A DNA stretch of 64,000 bases from Streptomyces sp. NBC_00569. Lineage in GTDB: Bacteria; Actinomycetota; Actinomycetes; Streptomycetales; Streptomycetaceae. The notes under the pieces were generated by a model that was not told the origin of the DNA, ran no database searches, and saw only the letters and a list, made by a program, of their open reading frames with translations. How positions within the stretch are numbered: position 1 is the stretch's first letter; every line of letters begins with the position of its first letter. Shown one piece after another: positions 7,767 through 16,604 of the stretch. The translations under genes and the position numbers were made by a program. Where the stretch lies: positions 2,542,001 through 2,606,000 of the forward strand of contig NZ_CP107783.1 of assembly GCF_036345255.1 (NCBI RefSeq), given 5' to 3'.

Positions 7767-10625
7767 GTGACGTACGCAGATCAGGAGTACGCGGCCGGCG
7801 ACCAGGTGACCGCCTCGTTCGGCTCCCTGGGCATGCCGGTGGACTGCGCCGGCATGCGCAGCCTGAACCTCGAAGGACCGCAGGTCCTGTGGCTGGTCGT
7901 CCAGGGCGCGCTCGACCTGTTCGCGGTCGACGCGGCCGCCCAGGGGCACTGGCACTTCCTGGGCCGCCTGGAGGCGGGCACGCTGCTGCTCGGTCCGGTC
8001 GAGGGACCCCAGCACACGTTGGTGGGCCGCCCGTTGCAGGGCTGCCTGCTGCGCCGTATCGGCCTGCGCGAACTCCAGCGCCCCGACTACGGCGACGCCT
8101 CGTGGTCGTACGACCAGCAGTACCTCAGCCAGTACGACACCCAGGACGCGGCCCTCAGCCTCCTCGAGCACGCCTTCGCCCTGGGTGTGGGGCGCAGTCA
8201 GCGCGTCCTGTTCGAGGCACCGCTCGACGGCCGCACGGCCGGTGACGACTCCGTGGGCGACGACGACATCCTGTGGCTGCCGATCCTGCCGGGCAGTGTG
8301 CAGTACGGGGCGTCGTACAGCACGGACACCGTGGGCGAGCTGCTCGTCGACGGCTCGATGTGGCAGCGCATGGTCAACCAGCAGTTCCGTCTGCTGTCGG
8401 CGCTCGACCGGTGGATCGAACGCCTGGAGAGCGCGCACGAGACCCGGACCGCGGCCGGGATCAAGGCGGGCGAGACCGTCCGCGAGGAGGCCGACCGGAC
8501 GCTGCTGGCGTCCATCGGCCGTCAGGGCAAGGGAGGTCCGCGACGCGGCTCCTCCTCGGGGAACGGGGACGACGCGACGTACGCGGCGTGCAAGCTGGTC
8601 GCGGGCGCGGCCGGGATCACCCTCACGGCGCCCGAGCGGAGCGGCGCCGTCAGCGACCGCGTCGACCCGGTCGAGCAGGTCGCCGTCGCCTCACGGATCC
8701 GCACCCGCGCGGTCCGCCTCGACGGACGCTGGTGGCGCGAGAACGCGGGTCCCCTGGTGGGTCACCGCGCGGCGTCCGGCACCCCGGTCGCACTGCTGTG
8801 GCGGCGCGGCGGGTACGAGGCCGTGCATCCGTCGAGCGGGCGGCGGACCCGGGTGGACGAGGACAACGCGGAAGAGTTCGAAACGCGGGCCGTCATGCTG
8901 TACCGGCCGCTGCCCGACCGGGCGCTGAGCCCGCTGCGGCTGCTGCGCTTCAGCGCGCGCGGCACCCGGGCCGACGTGCGCAATCTGCTGCTCGCCGGGC
9001 TCCTGACGGTCGCGATCGGAGCCCTGGTGCCGGTCGCCACCGGGCGGGTGCTCGGGGTGTACGTGCCGAACGCCCAGACGGACCTCATCGTGCAGGTCTC
9101 CGTCGCGGTCATGGTGACGAGCATCGTGTCGGCCGCGTTCATGCTGCTGCAGAATCTGACGATCCTGCGCATGGAGGGCCGGATCGAGAGTGCGCTCCAA
9201 CCCGCCGTGTGGGACCGCCTGCTGAGGCTGCCGACGAGGTTCTTCGCGTCGCGTTCGACGGGTGAGCTGGCGAGCGCCGCCATGGGCATCAGCTCGATCC
9301 GCCGTCTCATGTCCGGTGTGGGTCCGGTGGTGGTGCAGTCCGGCACGATCGGCGCGATGAACCTCGTCCTGCTCCTCCTCTACAGCGTCCCGCTGGCACT
9401 GACCGCGCTCGCCATGCTCGCGGTGATCGCGGGCGTGTTCCTCACGCTCGGGCTGTGGGAGCTGCGCTGGCAGCGCCGTCTCGTCGTCCTCGGCAACAAG
9501 CTCAACAACCAGGCGTTCCAGACACTGCGCGGTCTGCCGAAGCTGCGGGTGGCGGGGGCGGAGAGCTTCGCGTACGCCTCGTGGGCGGGGGAGTTCGCGC
9601 GCAGCCGCGAGCTCCAGCGGCGCGCGGGCCGCATCAAGAACCTGACGACGGTCCTCAACGCGGTCTATCTGCCCCTGTGTTCGCTCGTGATGTTCATGCT
9701 GCTCGCGGGCCCCGCGCGCGGCACCCTCTCCGCGGGCGACTTCCTCACGTTCAGCACCGCGGTGACGATGCTGCTGTCGTCGGTCACGCAGCTCACGGGC
9801 GCCCTGATCTCCGCGGCGGCCGTCCTGCCGATGTTCGAGCAGATCAAGCCCGTCCTCGACGAGGCTCCCGAGGTGCGGGCCGCCAGCACCCAGCCGGGCG
9901 AGCTGACCGGCGAGATCGAGGCGCGCGGTGTGTCCTTCCGGTACACGGACGACGGGCCGCTGGTGCTCGACGACGTGAACCTGTCCATCAGGCCGGGCGA
10001 GTTCGTCGCGGTCGTCGGGCCGAGCGGCTGCGGCAAGTCCACCCTCCTGCGTCTCCTCATCGGCTTCGACAAGCCGGTCTCCGGCGGTGTCCTGTACGAC
10101 GGTCAGGACCTCGGCGCGCTGGATCAGGCCGCGGTGCGCCGGCAGTGCGGCGTCGTCCTCCAGAACGCGCAGCCGCTGACCGGTTCGATCCTGGACTGCA
10201 TCTGCGGCGCCGAGGTGTTCACGCAGGAGGAGGCGTGGGAGGCGGCGGCGATGGCGGGGCTCGCCGAGGACATCAAGCGGATGCCGATGGGGCTGCACAC
10301 GATGATCGCCGGCGGCGGCGCCATCTCCGGCGGCCAGCGCCAGCGCCTGATGATCGCGCAGGCGCTGATCCGCCGGCCGCGCATCCTGTTCTTCGACGAG
10401 GCCACGAGCGCGCTCGACAACGAGACCCAGCGCACCGTCATCGACAGCACCCGCGCCCTGAACGCCACGCGCATCGTCATCGCCCACCGCCTGTCCACCG
10501 TGATGGACGCGGACCGGGTGATCGTCATGGCGGACGGCCGCGTCGTCCAGCAGGGACCGCCGGCCCAGCTGCTCGCGGACACGAACGGGCGGCTGCACGA
10601 GCTGGTACGGCGTCAGATGGCTTAG
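7767..10625 (+). CDS. Second NHLM-type ABC transporter (permease/ATP-binding), no peptidase domain
   Basis: 952 residues, starting at a GTG one base after the stop of the peptidase transporter. The first ~270 residues have no C39 motifs; they contain a beta-rich segment (VLWLVVQGALDLFAV, LEAGTLLLGPVEG) resembling a cyclic-nucleotide-binding or cupin fold, a typical extra domain of the second NHLM transporter. A membrane domain spans about 395-680. The ATP-binding domain has Walker A GPSGCGKST (751-759), ISGGQRQ (853-859) and Walker B ILFFDE with Glu878. It probably forms a heterodimer with the preceding protein, which does the leader cleavage. All ATPase residues are intact. Confidence 0.9.
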   Translation: MTYADQEYAAGDQVTASFGSLGMPVDCAGMRSLNLEGPQVLWLVVQGALDLFAVDAAAQGHWHFLGRLEAGTLLLGPVEGPQHTLVGRPLQGCLLRRIGLRELQRPDYGDASWSYDQQYLSQYDTQDAALSLLEHAFALGVGRSQRVLFEAPLDGRTAGDDSVGDDDILWLPILPGSVQYGASYSTDTVGELLVDGSMWQRMVNQQFRLLSALDRWIERLESAHETRTAAGIKAGETVREEADRTLLASIGRQGKGGPRRGSSSGNGDDATYAACKLVAGAAGITLTAPERSGAVSDRVDPVEQVAVASRIRTRAVRLDGRWWRENAGPLVGHRAASGTPVALLWRRGGYEAVHPSSGRRTRVDEDNAEEFETRAVMLYRPLPDRALSPLRLLRFSARGTRADVRNLLLAGLLTVAIGALVPVATGRVLGVYVPNAQTDLIVQVSVAVMVTSIVSAAFMLLQNLTILRMEGRIESALQPAVWDRLLRLPTRFFASRSTGELASAAMGISSIRRLMSGVGPVVVQSGTIGAMNLVLLLLYSVPLALTALAMLAVIAGVFLTLGLWELRWQRRLVVLGNKLNNQAFQTLRGLPKLRVAGAESFAYASWAGEFARSRELQRRAGRIKNLTTVLNAVYLPLCSLVMFMLLAGPARGTLSAGDFLTFSTAVTMLLSSVTQLTGALISAAAVLPMFEQIKPVLDEAPEVRAASTQPGELTGEIEARGVSFRYTDDGPLVLDDVNLSIRPGEFVAVVGPSGCGKSTLLRLLIGFDKPVSGGVLYDGQDLGALDQAAVRRQCGVVLQNAQPLTGSILDCICGAEVFTQEEAWEAAAMAGLAEDIKRMPMGLHTMIAGGGAISGGQRQRLMIAQALIRRPRILFFDEATSALDNETQRTVIDSTRALNATRIVIAHRLSTVMDADRVIVMADGRVVQQGPPAQLLADTNGRLHELVRRQMA

Positions 10626-10670
10626 CTCGCACGGGGAACGCGGCTCGCGCCAGGGCCGCACGCCTCCGTG

Positions 10671-10704
10671 AGGACGCAGCCCGCGCCAGGACGCAGCCCG
10701 TGCA
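10671..10704. repeat. 17-bp direct repeat, two copies
   Basis: AGGACGCAGCCCGCGCC at 10671-10687 is followed directly by a near-identical copy at 10688-10704. It lies in the 211-bp gap between the exporter operon and the GH31 gene. No function is apparent. Confidence 0.6.
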
Positions 10705-10710
10705 AGGACA

Positions 10711-10767
10711 TTGACAGAACCTCCGAACCCTGTGAACCTTCGTGCTCGAAGTTGCTCGAAACAGCAA
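10711..10767 (+). promoter_or_regulatory. Candidate promoter/operator region of the GH31 gene
   Basis: TTGACA at 10711-10716 is a perfect -35 hexamer, although no good -10 lies 17 bp on. Two nested inverted repeats follow: CTTCG-TGCT-CGAAG near 10739-10752, and TTGCT (10752-10756) with AGCAA (10763-10767) around six bases. Such a site 70-130 bp before a sugar-hydrolase gene fits a LacI-type or similar sugar-responsive repressor. No regulator gene is adjacent. Confidence 0.35.
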
Positions 10768-10836
10768 TAGTTCAAGCACTGGTAAACATCGACCGGCCGG
10801 GCTCCACGGGTCACTCGGGTTGAGCGGAGATGCACC

Positions 10837-13533
10837 TTGCACGGATTGCGAAGACTGCGGCAACGACGGCTGAGACGGCAACGACCGTCCCGCGCGGGCA
10901 CCTTGGCGGTGATCGGCACGGCCGCACTCCTCGGCGCGACCCTCCTCGGGGCCCCCGCCCAGCAGGCGAGGGCGGCGACCCCCGGCAGCGGCGTCCTGGA
11001 CGACGGCCACAAGAGCGTGACCTGGCAGAGCCCCGTGTACGCCGCGGGGACCGTGGGTGATCCCGGCAAGTGCCCGGCCGCCGCGGACGACCCCGACAAC
11101 AAGGTGTGCGACCGCTTCGACCTCAAGGTGTCGGTCCCTGACGGCTACTGGGACGACAACCCCGAGGGCGGCGTGCCCGTCTCGATCGAGTGGGCGAAGC
11201 AGCCCACCGACGACTTCGACATGTACGTGTTCGACGACGCGGGCAAGCAGGTCGCCGCCAGCGCGGGCACCGCCGACCCCGAGGCCACGGTGATCCCGAA
11301 GGCGAACGGCACGTACCACGTCGTGGTCGTCCCCTACGACGTGCACGACAACTCCTTCGTCGGCAAGGCGTATCTGCCCGAGACGACCGACGCGGGCGAC
11401 CTGACCTCCTTCACGGGCAAGGACGGCAGCTACACCATCGGGGCCGGCACCCTCAAGGCCCGGGCCGACTTCCTGACAGGCGGTCAACTGCGCCTCCAGG
11501 CCGACCCGTCCGGCACGTTCAGCGACCCGGCCGGCTCGCAGATCGTGCGCAAGCAGCCCGCCCTCGACAAGCACACGTCGTCCTTCGACGCCGGCGCGTA
11601 CTACGGGATCCGCTCCGCCGGCGCCGTCCTGCGCGTCTACAAGAAGCCCCTGCGCTTCGGCCTCTACAAGGCCGACAACAGGACGCGGATCTGGCAGGAG
11701 GACAAGCCCCTGCGCTGGTCCACCGGCGGCATGCGGCAGAGCCTGGAGCGCGCCAAGGACGAGCAGTTCTTCGGCGGCGGCGAGCAGAACGGCTCGTTCT
11801 CGCACCGTGACAAGACGGTCTACGTCGCGAACAACACCAACTGGAACGAGGGCGGCTACAACAACTCGCAGCCGTTCTACCTCTCTTCGGCGGGCTACGG
11901 CGTCTACCGCAACACCTTCGCCCCGGGCGTCTACGACTTCGGCCCCTCGGTCCACGCGGGCCAGCAGGAGCGCCGCCTCGACGCGTACTACTTCCTCGGT
12001 GACGCGAAGAAGGTGATCGGCGGCTACACGTCGCTGGTCGGCAAGCCGTTCATGCCGCCGGTGTACGGCCTCGAACCCGGCGACGCCGACTGCTATCTCC
12101 ACAACGCCAACCAGGGCGAGCGCCACACCCTCGACTCGCTGAAGGTCGCGGACGGGTACGTCGACCACCAGCTGCCGCTCGGCTGGATGCTCGTCAACGA
12201 CGGCTACGGCTGCGGCTACGAGAACCTCGCCGAGACCGCGAAGGGCCTCCAGGACCGGGGCGCCGAGATGGGCCTGTGGACCCAGGACGGCATCGACAAG
12301 CTCGCCGATCAGGTCAAGGCCGGTCAGCGCGTCGCGAAGCTCGACGTCGCCTGGGTCGGCAACGGCTACGGCATGTCCCTGGACGCCTGCGACAAGGCGA
12401 AGGCCGGCATCGAGGACAACAGCGACGCGCGCGGCTTCGTCTGGATGCCCGTCTCGTGGGCGGGCGCGCAGCGCTGCGGCGTGCTGTGGAGCGGCGACCA
12501 GAAGCTGTCGTGGGACTATGTGCGCTGGCAGATCCCGACGTACGCGGGCGCCACGATGTCGGGCATCGCGTACAACACCGGAGACGTGGGCAGCATCTAC
12601 AGCCACGACGCCAAGATGTACGCGCGTGACCTCCAGGCCAAGACGTTCCTGCCGGCCATCATGACGATGGACGGCTGGGCCAGGGACATGACCACCGGGC
12701 AGAAGATCAACCAGCAGCCGTGGGTGGACGGCGAGCCCTACACGTCCATCAACCGCAAGTACCTCCAGCTGCGCGAACGCCTGCTGCCGTACCTGTACAC
12801 GCTGTCCTCCGAGGCGGCGAAGACCGGCGTCGGCGGCGTGCGCCCGCTCTACCTGGAGTACCCGGACGACCCGGCCACGCTGGGCGCGAACGCCAAGTAC
12901 GAGTACCTGGCGGGCGACGACTTCCTGGTCGCCCCGGTCTACAAGGACTCGGACACCCGCGACGGCATCTACCTGCCCAAGGGCACGTGGACGGACTACT
13001 GGACGGGCAAGACGTACCACGGTCCGACCACGCTCGACGGCTACCACGCGCCCATCGACACGCTCCCCCTCTTCGTCAAGTCCGGTGCGGTCGTGCCGAT
13101 GTGGCCGAAGGGCACGACGTCGTACAAGTCCCGTGACGTCCACGAGCTGGACTGGGACGTGTATCCGCAGGGCCGCTCCTCCTACACGCTGTACGAGGAC
13201 GACGGGGTGACCCGCGAGTTCGCCAAGGGCGCGTCGGCGACACAGCGCGTCACCGTCGACCAGGGCAGGCACATGACCGAGGTCAACGTCGGTGCCAGCA
13301 AGGGCAGTTACAAGAACAAGCCCGACGCCCGCGCCTACCGGTTCACCGTCCACGGCGAGAGCGCGCCGCACCGGGTGTCGGCGGAGGGGCGCGCGCTGCC
13401 CCGCGTCGCCTCGGCGGACGCGCTCGCCGCGGCCGGGTCCGGCTGGTACTACGACGCGGACACGGGGGTGACGACGGTGAAGACCGCGCGTCAGTCCCTC
13501 GACCGCGACTTCACGGTGTCGCTGCGGCGCTGA
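10837..13533 (+). CDS. Secreted glycoside hydrolase family 31 enzyme (alpha-glucosidase or alpha-glucosyltransferase type)
   Basis: 898 residues. An Arg-rich N-terminus and hydrophobic stretch ending near AQQARA form a signal peptide, so the enzyme acts outside the cell. Residues about 45-170 form an extra beta domain (FDMYVFDDAGKQV, NGTYHVVVVPYD). The GH31 barrel follows: the strand KLDVAW places Asp503 as the likely nucleophile, and WSGDQ places Asp554 as the likely acid/base. Later motifs are RLLPYLYTLSSEA and FVKSGAVVPMW. The nucleophile context lacks the DMNE of classical alpha-glucosidases and resembles branches that transfer glucosyl units, so a transferase is possible. The TTG at 10837 was chosen because GCGGAG precedes it. 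It is monocistronic. Confidence 0.85.
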   Translation: MHGLRRLRQRRLRRQRPSRAGTLAVIGTAALLGATLLGAPAQQARAATPGSGVLDDGHKSVTWQSPVYAAGTVGDPGKCPAAADDPDNKVCDRFDLKVSVPDGYWDDNPEGGVPVSIEWAKQPTDDFDMYVFDDAGKQVAASAGTADPEATVIPKANGTYHVVVVPYDVHDNSFVGKAYLPETTDAGDLTSFTGKDGSYTIGAGTLKARADFLTGGQLRLQADPSGTFSDPAGSQIVRKQPALDKHTSSFDAGAYYGIRSAGAVLRVYKKPLRFGLYKADNRTRIWQEDKPLRWSTGGMRQSLERAKDEQFFGGGEQNGSFSHRDKTVYVANNTNWNEGGYNNSQPFYLSSAGYGVYRNTFAPGVYDFGPSVHAGQQERRLDAYYFLGDAKKVIGGYTSLVGKPFMPPVYGLEPGDADCYLHNANQGERHTLDSLKVADGYVDHQLPLGWMLVNDGYGCGYENLAETAKGLQDRGAEMGLWTQDGIDKLADQVKAGQRVAKLDVAWVGNGYGMSLDACDKAKAGIEDNSDARGFVWMPVSWAGAQRCGVLWSGDQKLSWDYVRWQIPTYAGATMSGIAYNTGDVGSIYSHDAKMYARDLQAKTFLPAIMTMDGWARDMTTGQKINQQPWVDGEPYTSINRKYLQLRERLLPYLYTLSSEAAKTGVGGVRPLYLEYPDDPATLGANAKYEYLAGDDFLVAPVYKDSDTRDGIYLPKGTWTDYWTGKTYHGPTTLDGYHAPIDTLPLFVKSGAVVPMWPKGTTSYKSRDVHELDWDVYPQGRSSYTLYEDDGVTREFAKGASATQRVTVDQGRHMTEVNVGASKGSYKNKPDARAYRFTVHGESAPHRVSAEGRALPRVASADALAAAGSGWYYDADTGVTTVKTARQSLDRDFTVSLRR

Positions 13534-13555
13534 TCCGCGGTACGGAGTGAAGTGG

Positions 13556-13582
13556 GGGCGGGTCCGCAGTGCGGGCCCGCCC
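13556..13582. terminator. Hairpin between convergent genes
   Basis: Arms 13556-13566 and 13572-13582 (GGGCGGGTCCG against CGGGCCCGCCC) pair over 11 bases with one G-U wobble and a 5-base loop. It lies between the stops of the GH31 gene and the opposing GntR gene, so it can serve both. Confidence 0.55.
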
Positions 13583-13605
13583 TCGGCCATCACCCCGTAT
13601 GGCGG

Positions 13606-14316
13606 TCAACTCCCGCTGGCGCCAGGGTTGTTCGCCACGATGCGCGACAGGGCCTCCTCCACGGTGCGCGTGTGCTGCCATGCCGCGCGCGACGCCGCTT
13701 CCGGGTCGCGGCGGGCGATGGCGTCCGCGAGGTCGTCGTGCGCGTTCGCGCCGGGCTCCTCGGGCGGCCAGCTGGGGTGGAGCGCGGCGATGCTGTCGCG
13801 GACCGCCTCCGTGATGCTCTCGTAGAGGTCGGTCATGAGCGGGTTGCCGCTCGCGGCGACGACGGCACGGTGGAACTCCAGGTCACGCTCGACCATCTCG
13901 GCCCGATCGTCCCCCTCGTTGGCCCGGCGCCGCGCGAGCAGTGCCGAGATGATCCTGGCGAGGTCCTCCTCGCCGCGCTCCCTGGCCGCGGCGGGAGCGG
14001 CCTCACGTTCGAGGGCGAGGCGCACCTGGAGGACATGGCCGAGCTCGGCCCTGCGCAGCCGTCGCTGGAGCGCCGCGTTCAGATCGCTGGCCGCGCGTAC
14101 GTACGTACCGTCCCCGCGGCGCGCTTCGAGCAGCCCGGTGTGACACAGCGCGCGGACCGCTTCGCGCACGGTGTTCCGCCCCACCCCGAGCGACTCCACG
14201 AGCTGCCCCTCGGCGGGGATCTTCCGGCCCACGGGCCAGGCGCCGCTCTCGATCGCCTGCTGGATCCTGCCGATGGTCCGCTGGACCAGGGTGGTTCCGG
14301 ACGCTGCTTCGGGCAA
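13606..14316 (-). CDS. GntR-family regulator, FadR/FCD type
   Basis: DNA-binding regulator with an N-terminal winged helix (IPAEGQLVESLGVGRNTVREAVRAL) and an all-helical FCD ligand domain with the metal/ligand residues expected around EFHRAVVAASGN and HDDLADAI. It is divergent from a CynX-type transporter and probably controls it. Start choice: TTG 14316 has GAAAGG nine bases upstream and gives 236 residues, beginning just before TLVQRTI as in related regulators. An ATG at 14364 would give 252 residues, but it has no ribosome site, uses the rare codons TTA and AGA, and overlaps a palindrome that looks like the gene's own operator. Confidence 0.85.
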   Translation of the reverse strand: MPEAASGTTLVQRTIGRIQQAIESGAWPVGRKIPAEGQLVESLGVGRNTVREAVRALCHTGLLEARRGDGTYVRAASDLNAALQRRLRRAELGHVLQVRLALEREAAPAAARERGEEDLARIISALLARRRANEGDDRAEMVERDLEFHRAVVAASGNPLMTDLYESITEAVRDSIAALHPSWPPEEPGANAHDDLADAIARRDPEAASRAAWQHTRTVEEALSRIVANNPGASGS

Positions 14317-14353
14317 GACGGTGGGCCTTTCAGGCGGGACGAGACGGGCTCTT

Positions 14354-14442
14354 AAATATCCCATATTTGTTTGGCGCAGTACAGGCGTTTTATAGCGATA
14401 TGTGCAAGATTTCGAAACATAGAGCGTGAAACATGGGATGTT
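14354..14442. promoter_or_regulatory. Two similar inverted repeats between GntR and CynX-type genes
   Basis: AAATAT-CCC-ATATTT lies at 14354-14368 and AACAT-GGG-ATGTT at 14430-14442. Both are AT-rich arms around a 3-base core within a divergent promoter region, and follow the pattern AAAYAT-N3-ATRTTT. The second lies 12 bp before the transporter start. They are likely binding sites of the adjacent GntR protein, which would then repress both genes. Confidence 0.5.
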
Positions 14443-14454
14443 ATTTTGGAGCAC

Positions 14455-15750
14455 ATGCCCCGAAGTGACGCCCCCACCACCCCCGCCGCCGCCCCCACGG
14501 CCCTCCTCGCCACCGGCGTCCTCCTCATCGCCGTGAACCTGCGCCCCGGGGTCGTCTCCGTGTCGCCCGAGCTCGACGCGATACGTCACTCCACGGGCCT
14601 GAGCGCCCCGCTCGCCGGGCTCCTCACCACGCTGCCGATCCTGTGCTTCGGCCTGCTCGCGCCGTTCGCCTCGCGCCTGTCGCTCCGGATCGGTATGAGC
14701 CGCGCGCTCGGCGCGATGATGGTCCTTCTCACGGCGGGCATCGCGCTGCGCCTCGCGCCGGGTCTGCCGGCCCTGTTCGCGGGCACGGTGCTCCTCGGGG
14801 CCGCCATCTCCCTCTCCAACGTGCTCGTGCCGAGCGTGATCAAGCGCCACTTCCACCAGCGCACCGGCCTGATGATGGGCCTGTACTCGGTCGCCCTCTT
14901 CTGCGGGGCGGCCCTCGCGGCCGGCGTCACCGTTCCGCTCGGGCAGGCCGTCGGCTTCGGCTGGCGCGGCTCCATCGGAGTGTGGGCCGTCCTGTCGGCG
15001 CTGGCGTTCCTGGTCTGGCTCCCGCAGCTGCGCGCCGGGCGCCAGGAGGCCCCGACTCCCGTCACGAACAAGGGAGCCGGGGCGCCCGACGTCTCGCGCC
15101 GGCCGCTGCGCCACTCACGTCTCGCCTGGCAGATCACCTTCCTGATGGGACTTCAGTCGCTGGTGTACTACGCGTGCGCCGCGTGGATCCCGGCCATGCT
15201 GACGAGCGAGGGCATGTCGAGCACGGAGGCCGGCTGGATGCTGTCGCTGATGAGCCTGGTCGGGATCGTCGGCTCGCTCACCTTCACGGCGCTCGTGGGC
15301 CGCGCCCGCCATCAGGTCCCGTTCGCACTGTGCGGCACGGTCCTGTTCGGTGCGTCGCTCGTCGGCCTCGCGTTCGCACCCGTCGGCGGTGCGTACGCGT
15401 GGATGCTCATGCAGGGCTTCGGCAGCGGCCTCCTGATCAGCACCGCACTCGCCGTCATCGTCCTGCGCTCCCCGGACAGCACCCGCGCCGCGCAGATGTC
15501 AGGCATGGCGCAGGGTGTCGGCTATCTGCTCGCCGCCGCGGGCCCGTTCGTGCTCGGCGCCCTGCACGACGCGACCGACGGCTGGACGGCACCGATGCTG
15601 CTGCTCGCGGCGCTGTGCGTACCGATGGGCATCGCGGGCGTCGGCGCGGGCCGCGACCGCCAACTCGACGACGAGCACACGGCACACACCCCCACCGCAG
15701 GAGCGCCCTCCCCCTCGGGCCAGGAGAACGCGCCGAGCTCCGGCCGCTGA
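14455..15750 (+). CDS. MFS transporter, CynX/NimT family
   Basis: A 431-residue, 12-helix membrane protein. The first helix reads ATGVLLIAVNLRPGVVSVSPEL, where NLRP is the hallmark of the CynX/NimT (cyanate, 2-nitroimidazole) branch. The two halves are joined by a charged loop (RAGRQEAPTPVTNKG) near residue 210, as usual. ATG 14455 follows TTTTGGAG. The neighbouring divergent GntR gene and the shared palindromes suggest inducible expression by the transported compound. The substrate is not predictable from sequence; family members both import and extrude small polar molecules. Confidence 0.85.
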   Translation: MPRSDAPTTPAAAPTALLATGVLLIAVNLRPGVVSVSPELDAIRHSTGLSAPLAGLLTTLPILCFGLLAPFASRLSLRIGMSRALGAMMVLLTAGIALRLAPGLPALFAGTVLLGAAISLSNVLVPSVIKRHFHQRTGLMMGLYSVALFCGAALAAGVTVPLGQAVGFGWRGSIGVWAVLSALAFLVWLPQLRAGRQEAPTPVTNKGAGAPDVSRRPLRHSRLAWQITFLMGLQSLVYYACAAWIPAMLTSEGMSSTEAGWMLSLMSLVGIVGSLTFTALVGRARHQVPFALCGTVLFGASLVGLAFAPVGGAYAWMLMQGFGSGLLISTALAVIVLRSPDSTRAAQMSGMAQGVGYLLAAAGPFVLGALHDATDGWTAPMLLLAALCVPMGIAGVGAGRDRQLDDEHTAHTPTAGAPSPSGQENAPSSGR

Positions 15751-15835
15751 CCCCGCACCAGGGGGTTTGCTCGTGCGACTCGGGCTGCTCGTACGATGTC
15801 CGCCAGTGTGTCCGCGCGAGCGCACGGAGGAAGGG

Positions 15836-16591
15836 GTGAGGGTGTCCGCCACAGCCGATTCGCGACGTCGTGTCCGCGTCGCGCCCGCCAACCCCGAGGC
15901 GGCCGCCGTTCTCAGGTCGTGGGCGCGGCAAGGCGATTCACTGCTCGATGTGGCGGAACTCGACCTGTCCCACGCCGACCTCTCCGGCCTCGATCTGGCC
16001 GTGGGGCTGCTCACGGGGACCGTGTTGCGCGGCGCCCGGCTCGTCGGCACGGACTTGTATCGCGCGCACTTGGAAGGGGCGGTCCTGGAAGGTGCCGATC
16101 TCTCCCGCGCCTGCCTGACGAAGGCGATCCTCGACGAGGCCGACCTGAGGGGCGCGGTCCTCGTGGCGGCGAGCCTCGGCAGCGCGGAGCTCTACGGGGT
16201 CGACGCGCGGGCGGCCTCTTTCCGCGGCGCGCGGCTCAACGGTGCCTCGTTCCTCGACGCGCGTCTGGAGGGCGCCGACCTCACCGGCGCCTCGGTGCGC
16301 GAAACGTCCCTCAAAGCGGTCCTCGACGACCGCACGCGCGTCGAGGGCCTCACCGGCACCGTCTTCGGCCCCGCACGCCTCGAAGGAAGCGGTCCGCCGC
16401 ACGAACTGGCGGGCCCCGCACTCGAGAAGTGGCTGAACAGCCGCGGCGCGGCCGTCCAGGTCCTCGGTTCCCGTCCGGCCCCCCGCACCGACGCACGCGC
16501 CGACACAGCCTCAGGGAACCTGCACAACCGGCCGTTTCCGCCCACCGGAACCCCGTCCACCACGCCGACCAGCACGTCTTCGGCCCGATGA
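15836..16591 (+). CDS. Pentapeptide-repeat protein
   Basis: 251 residues. From about residue 38 to 175 the chain follows the A(D/N)LXX pattern (LDLSHADLSGLDL, GADLSRACLTKAIL, GADLTGASV), which folds as a four-sided right-handed beta-helix. The final 70 residues are Pro/Thr-rich and probably disordered. The GTG at 15836 follows GGAGG; a second GTG at 15842 is also possible. It ends 13 bp before eccD, so the two are likely cotranscribed. Pentapeptide proteins can mimic DNA or act as scaffolds; nothing here decides which, and a link to secretion is only suggested by the neighbours. Confidence 0.85.
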   Translation: MRVSATADSRRRVRVAPANPEAAAVLRSWARQGDSLLDVAELDLSHADLSGLDLAVGLLTGTVLRGARLVGTDLYRAHLEGAVLEGADLSRACLTKAILDEADLRGAVLVAASLGSAELYGVDARAASFRGARLNGASFLDARLEGADLTGASVRETSLKAVLDDRTRVEGLTGTVFGPARLEGSGPPHELAGPALEKWLNSRGAAVQVLGSRPAPRTDARADTASGNLHNRPFPPTGTPSTTPTSTSSAR

Positions 16592-16604
16592 TAGGTTCGA
16601 CCGC

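Noticed and set aside
13606..15114. A 502-residue minus-strand protein extending the GntR gene upstream
   Set aside because: The extension beyond 14364 is low-complexity Arg/Glu-rich sequence opposite the CynX-type gene and lacks any domain; the true start is at 14316 or 14364.
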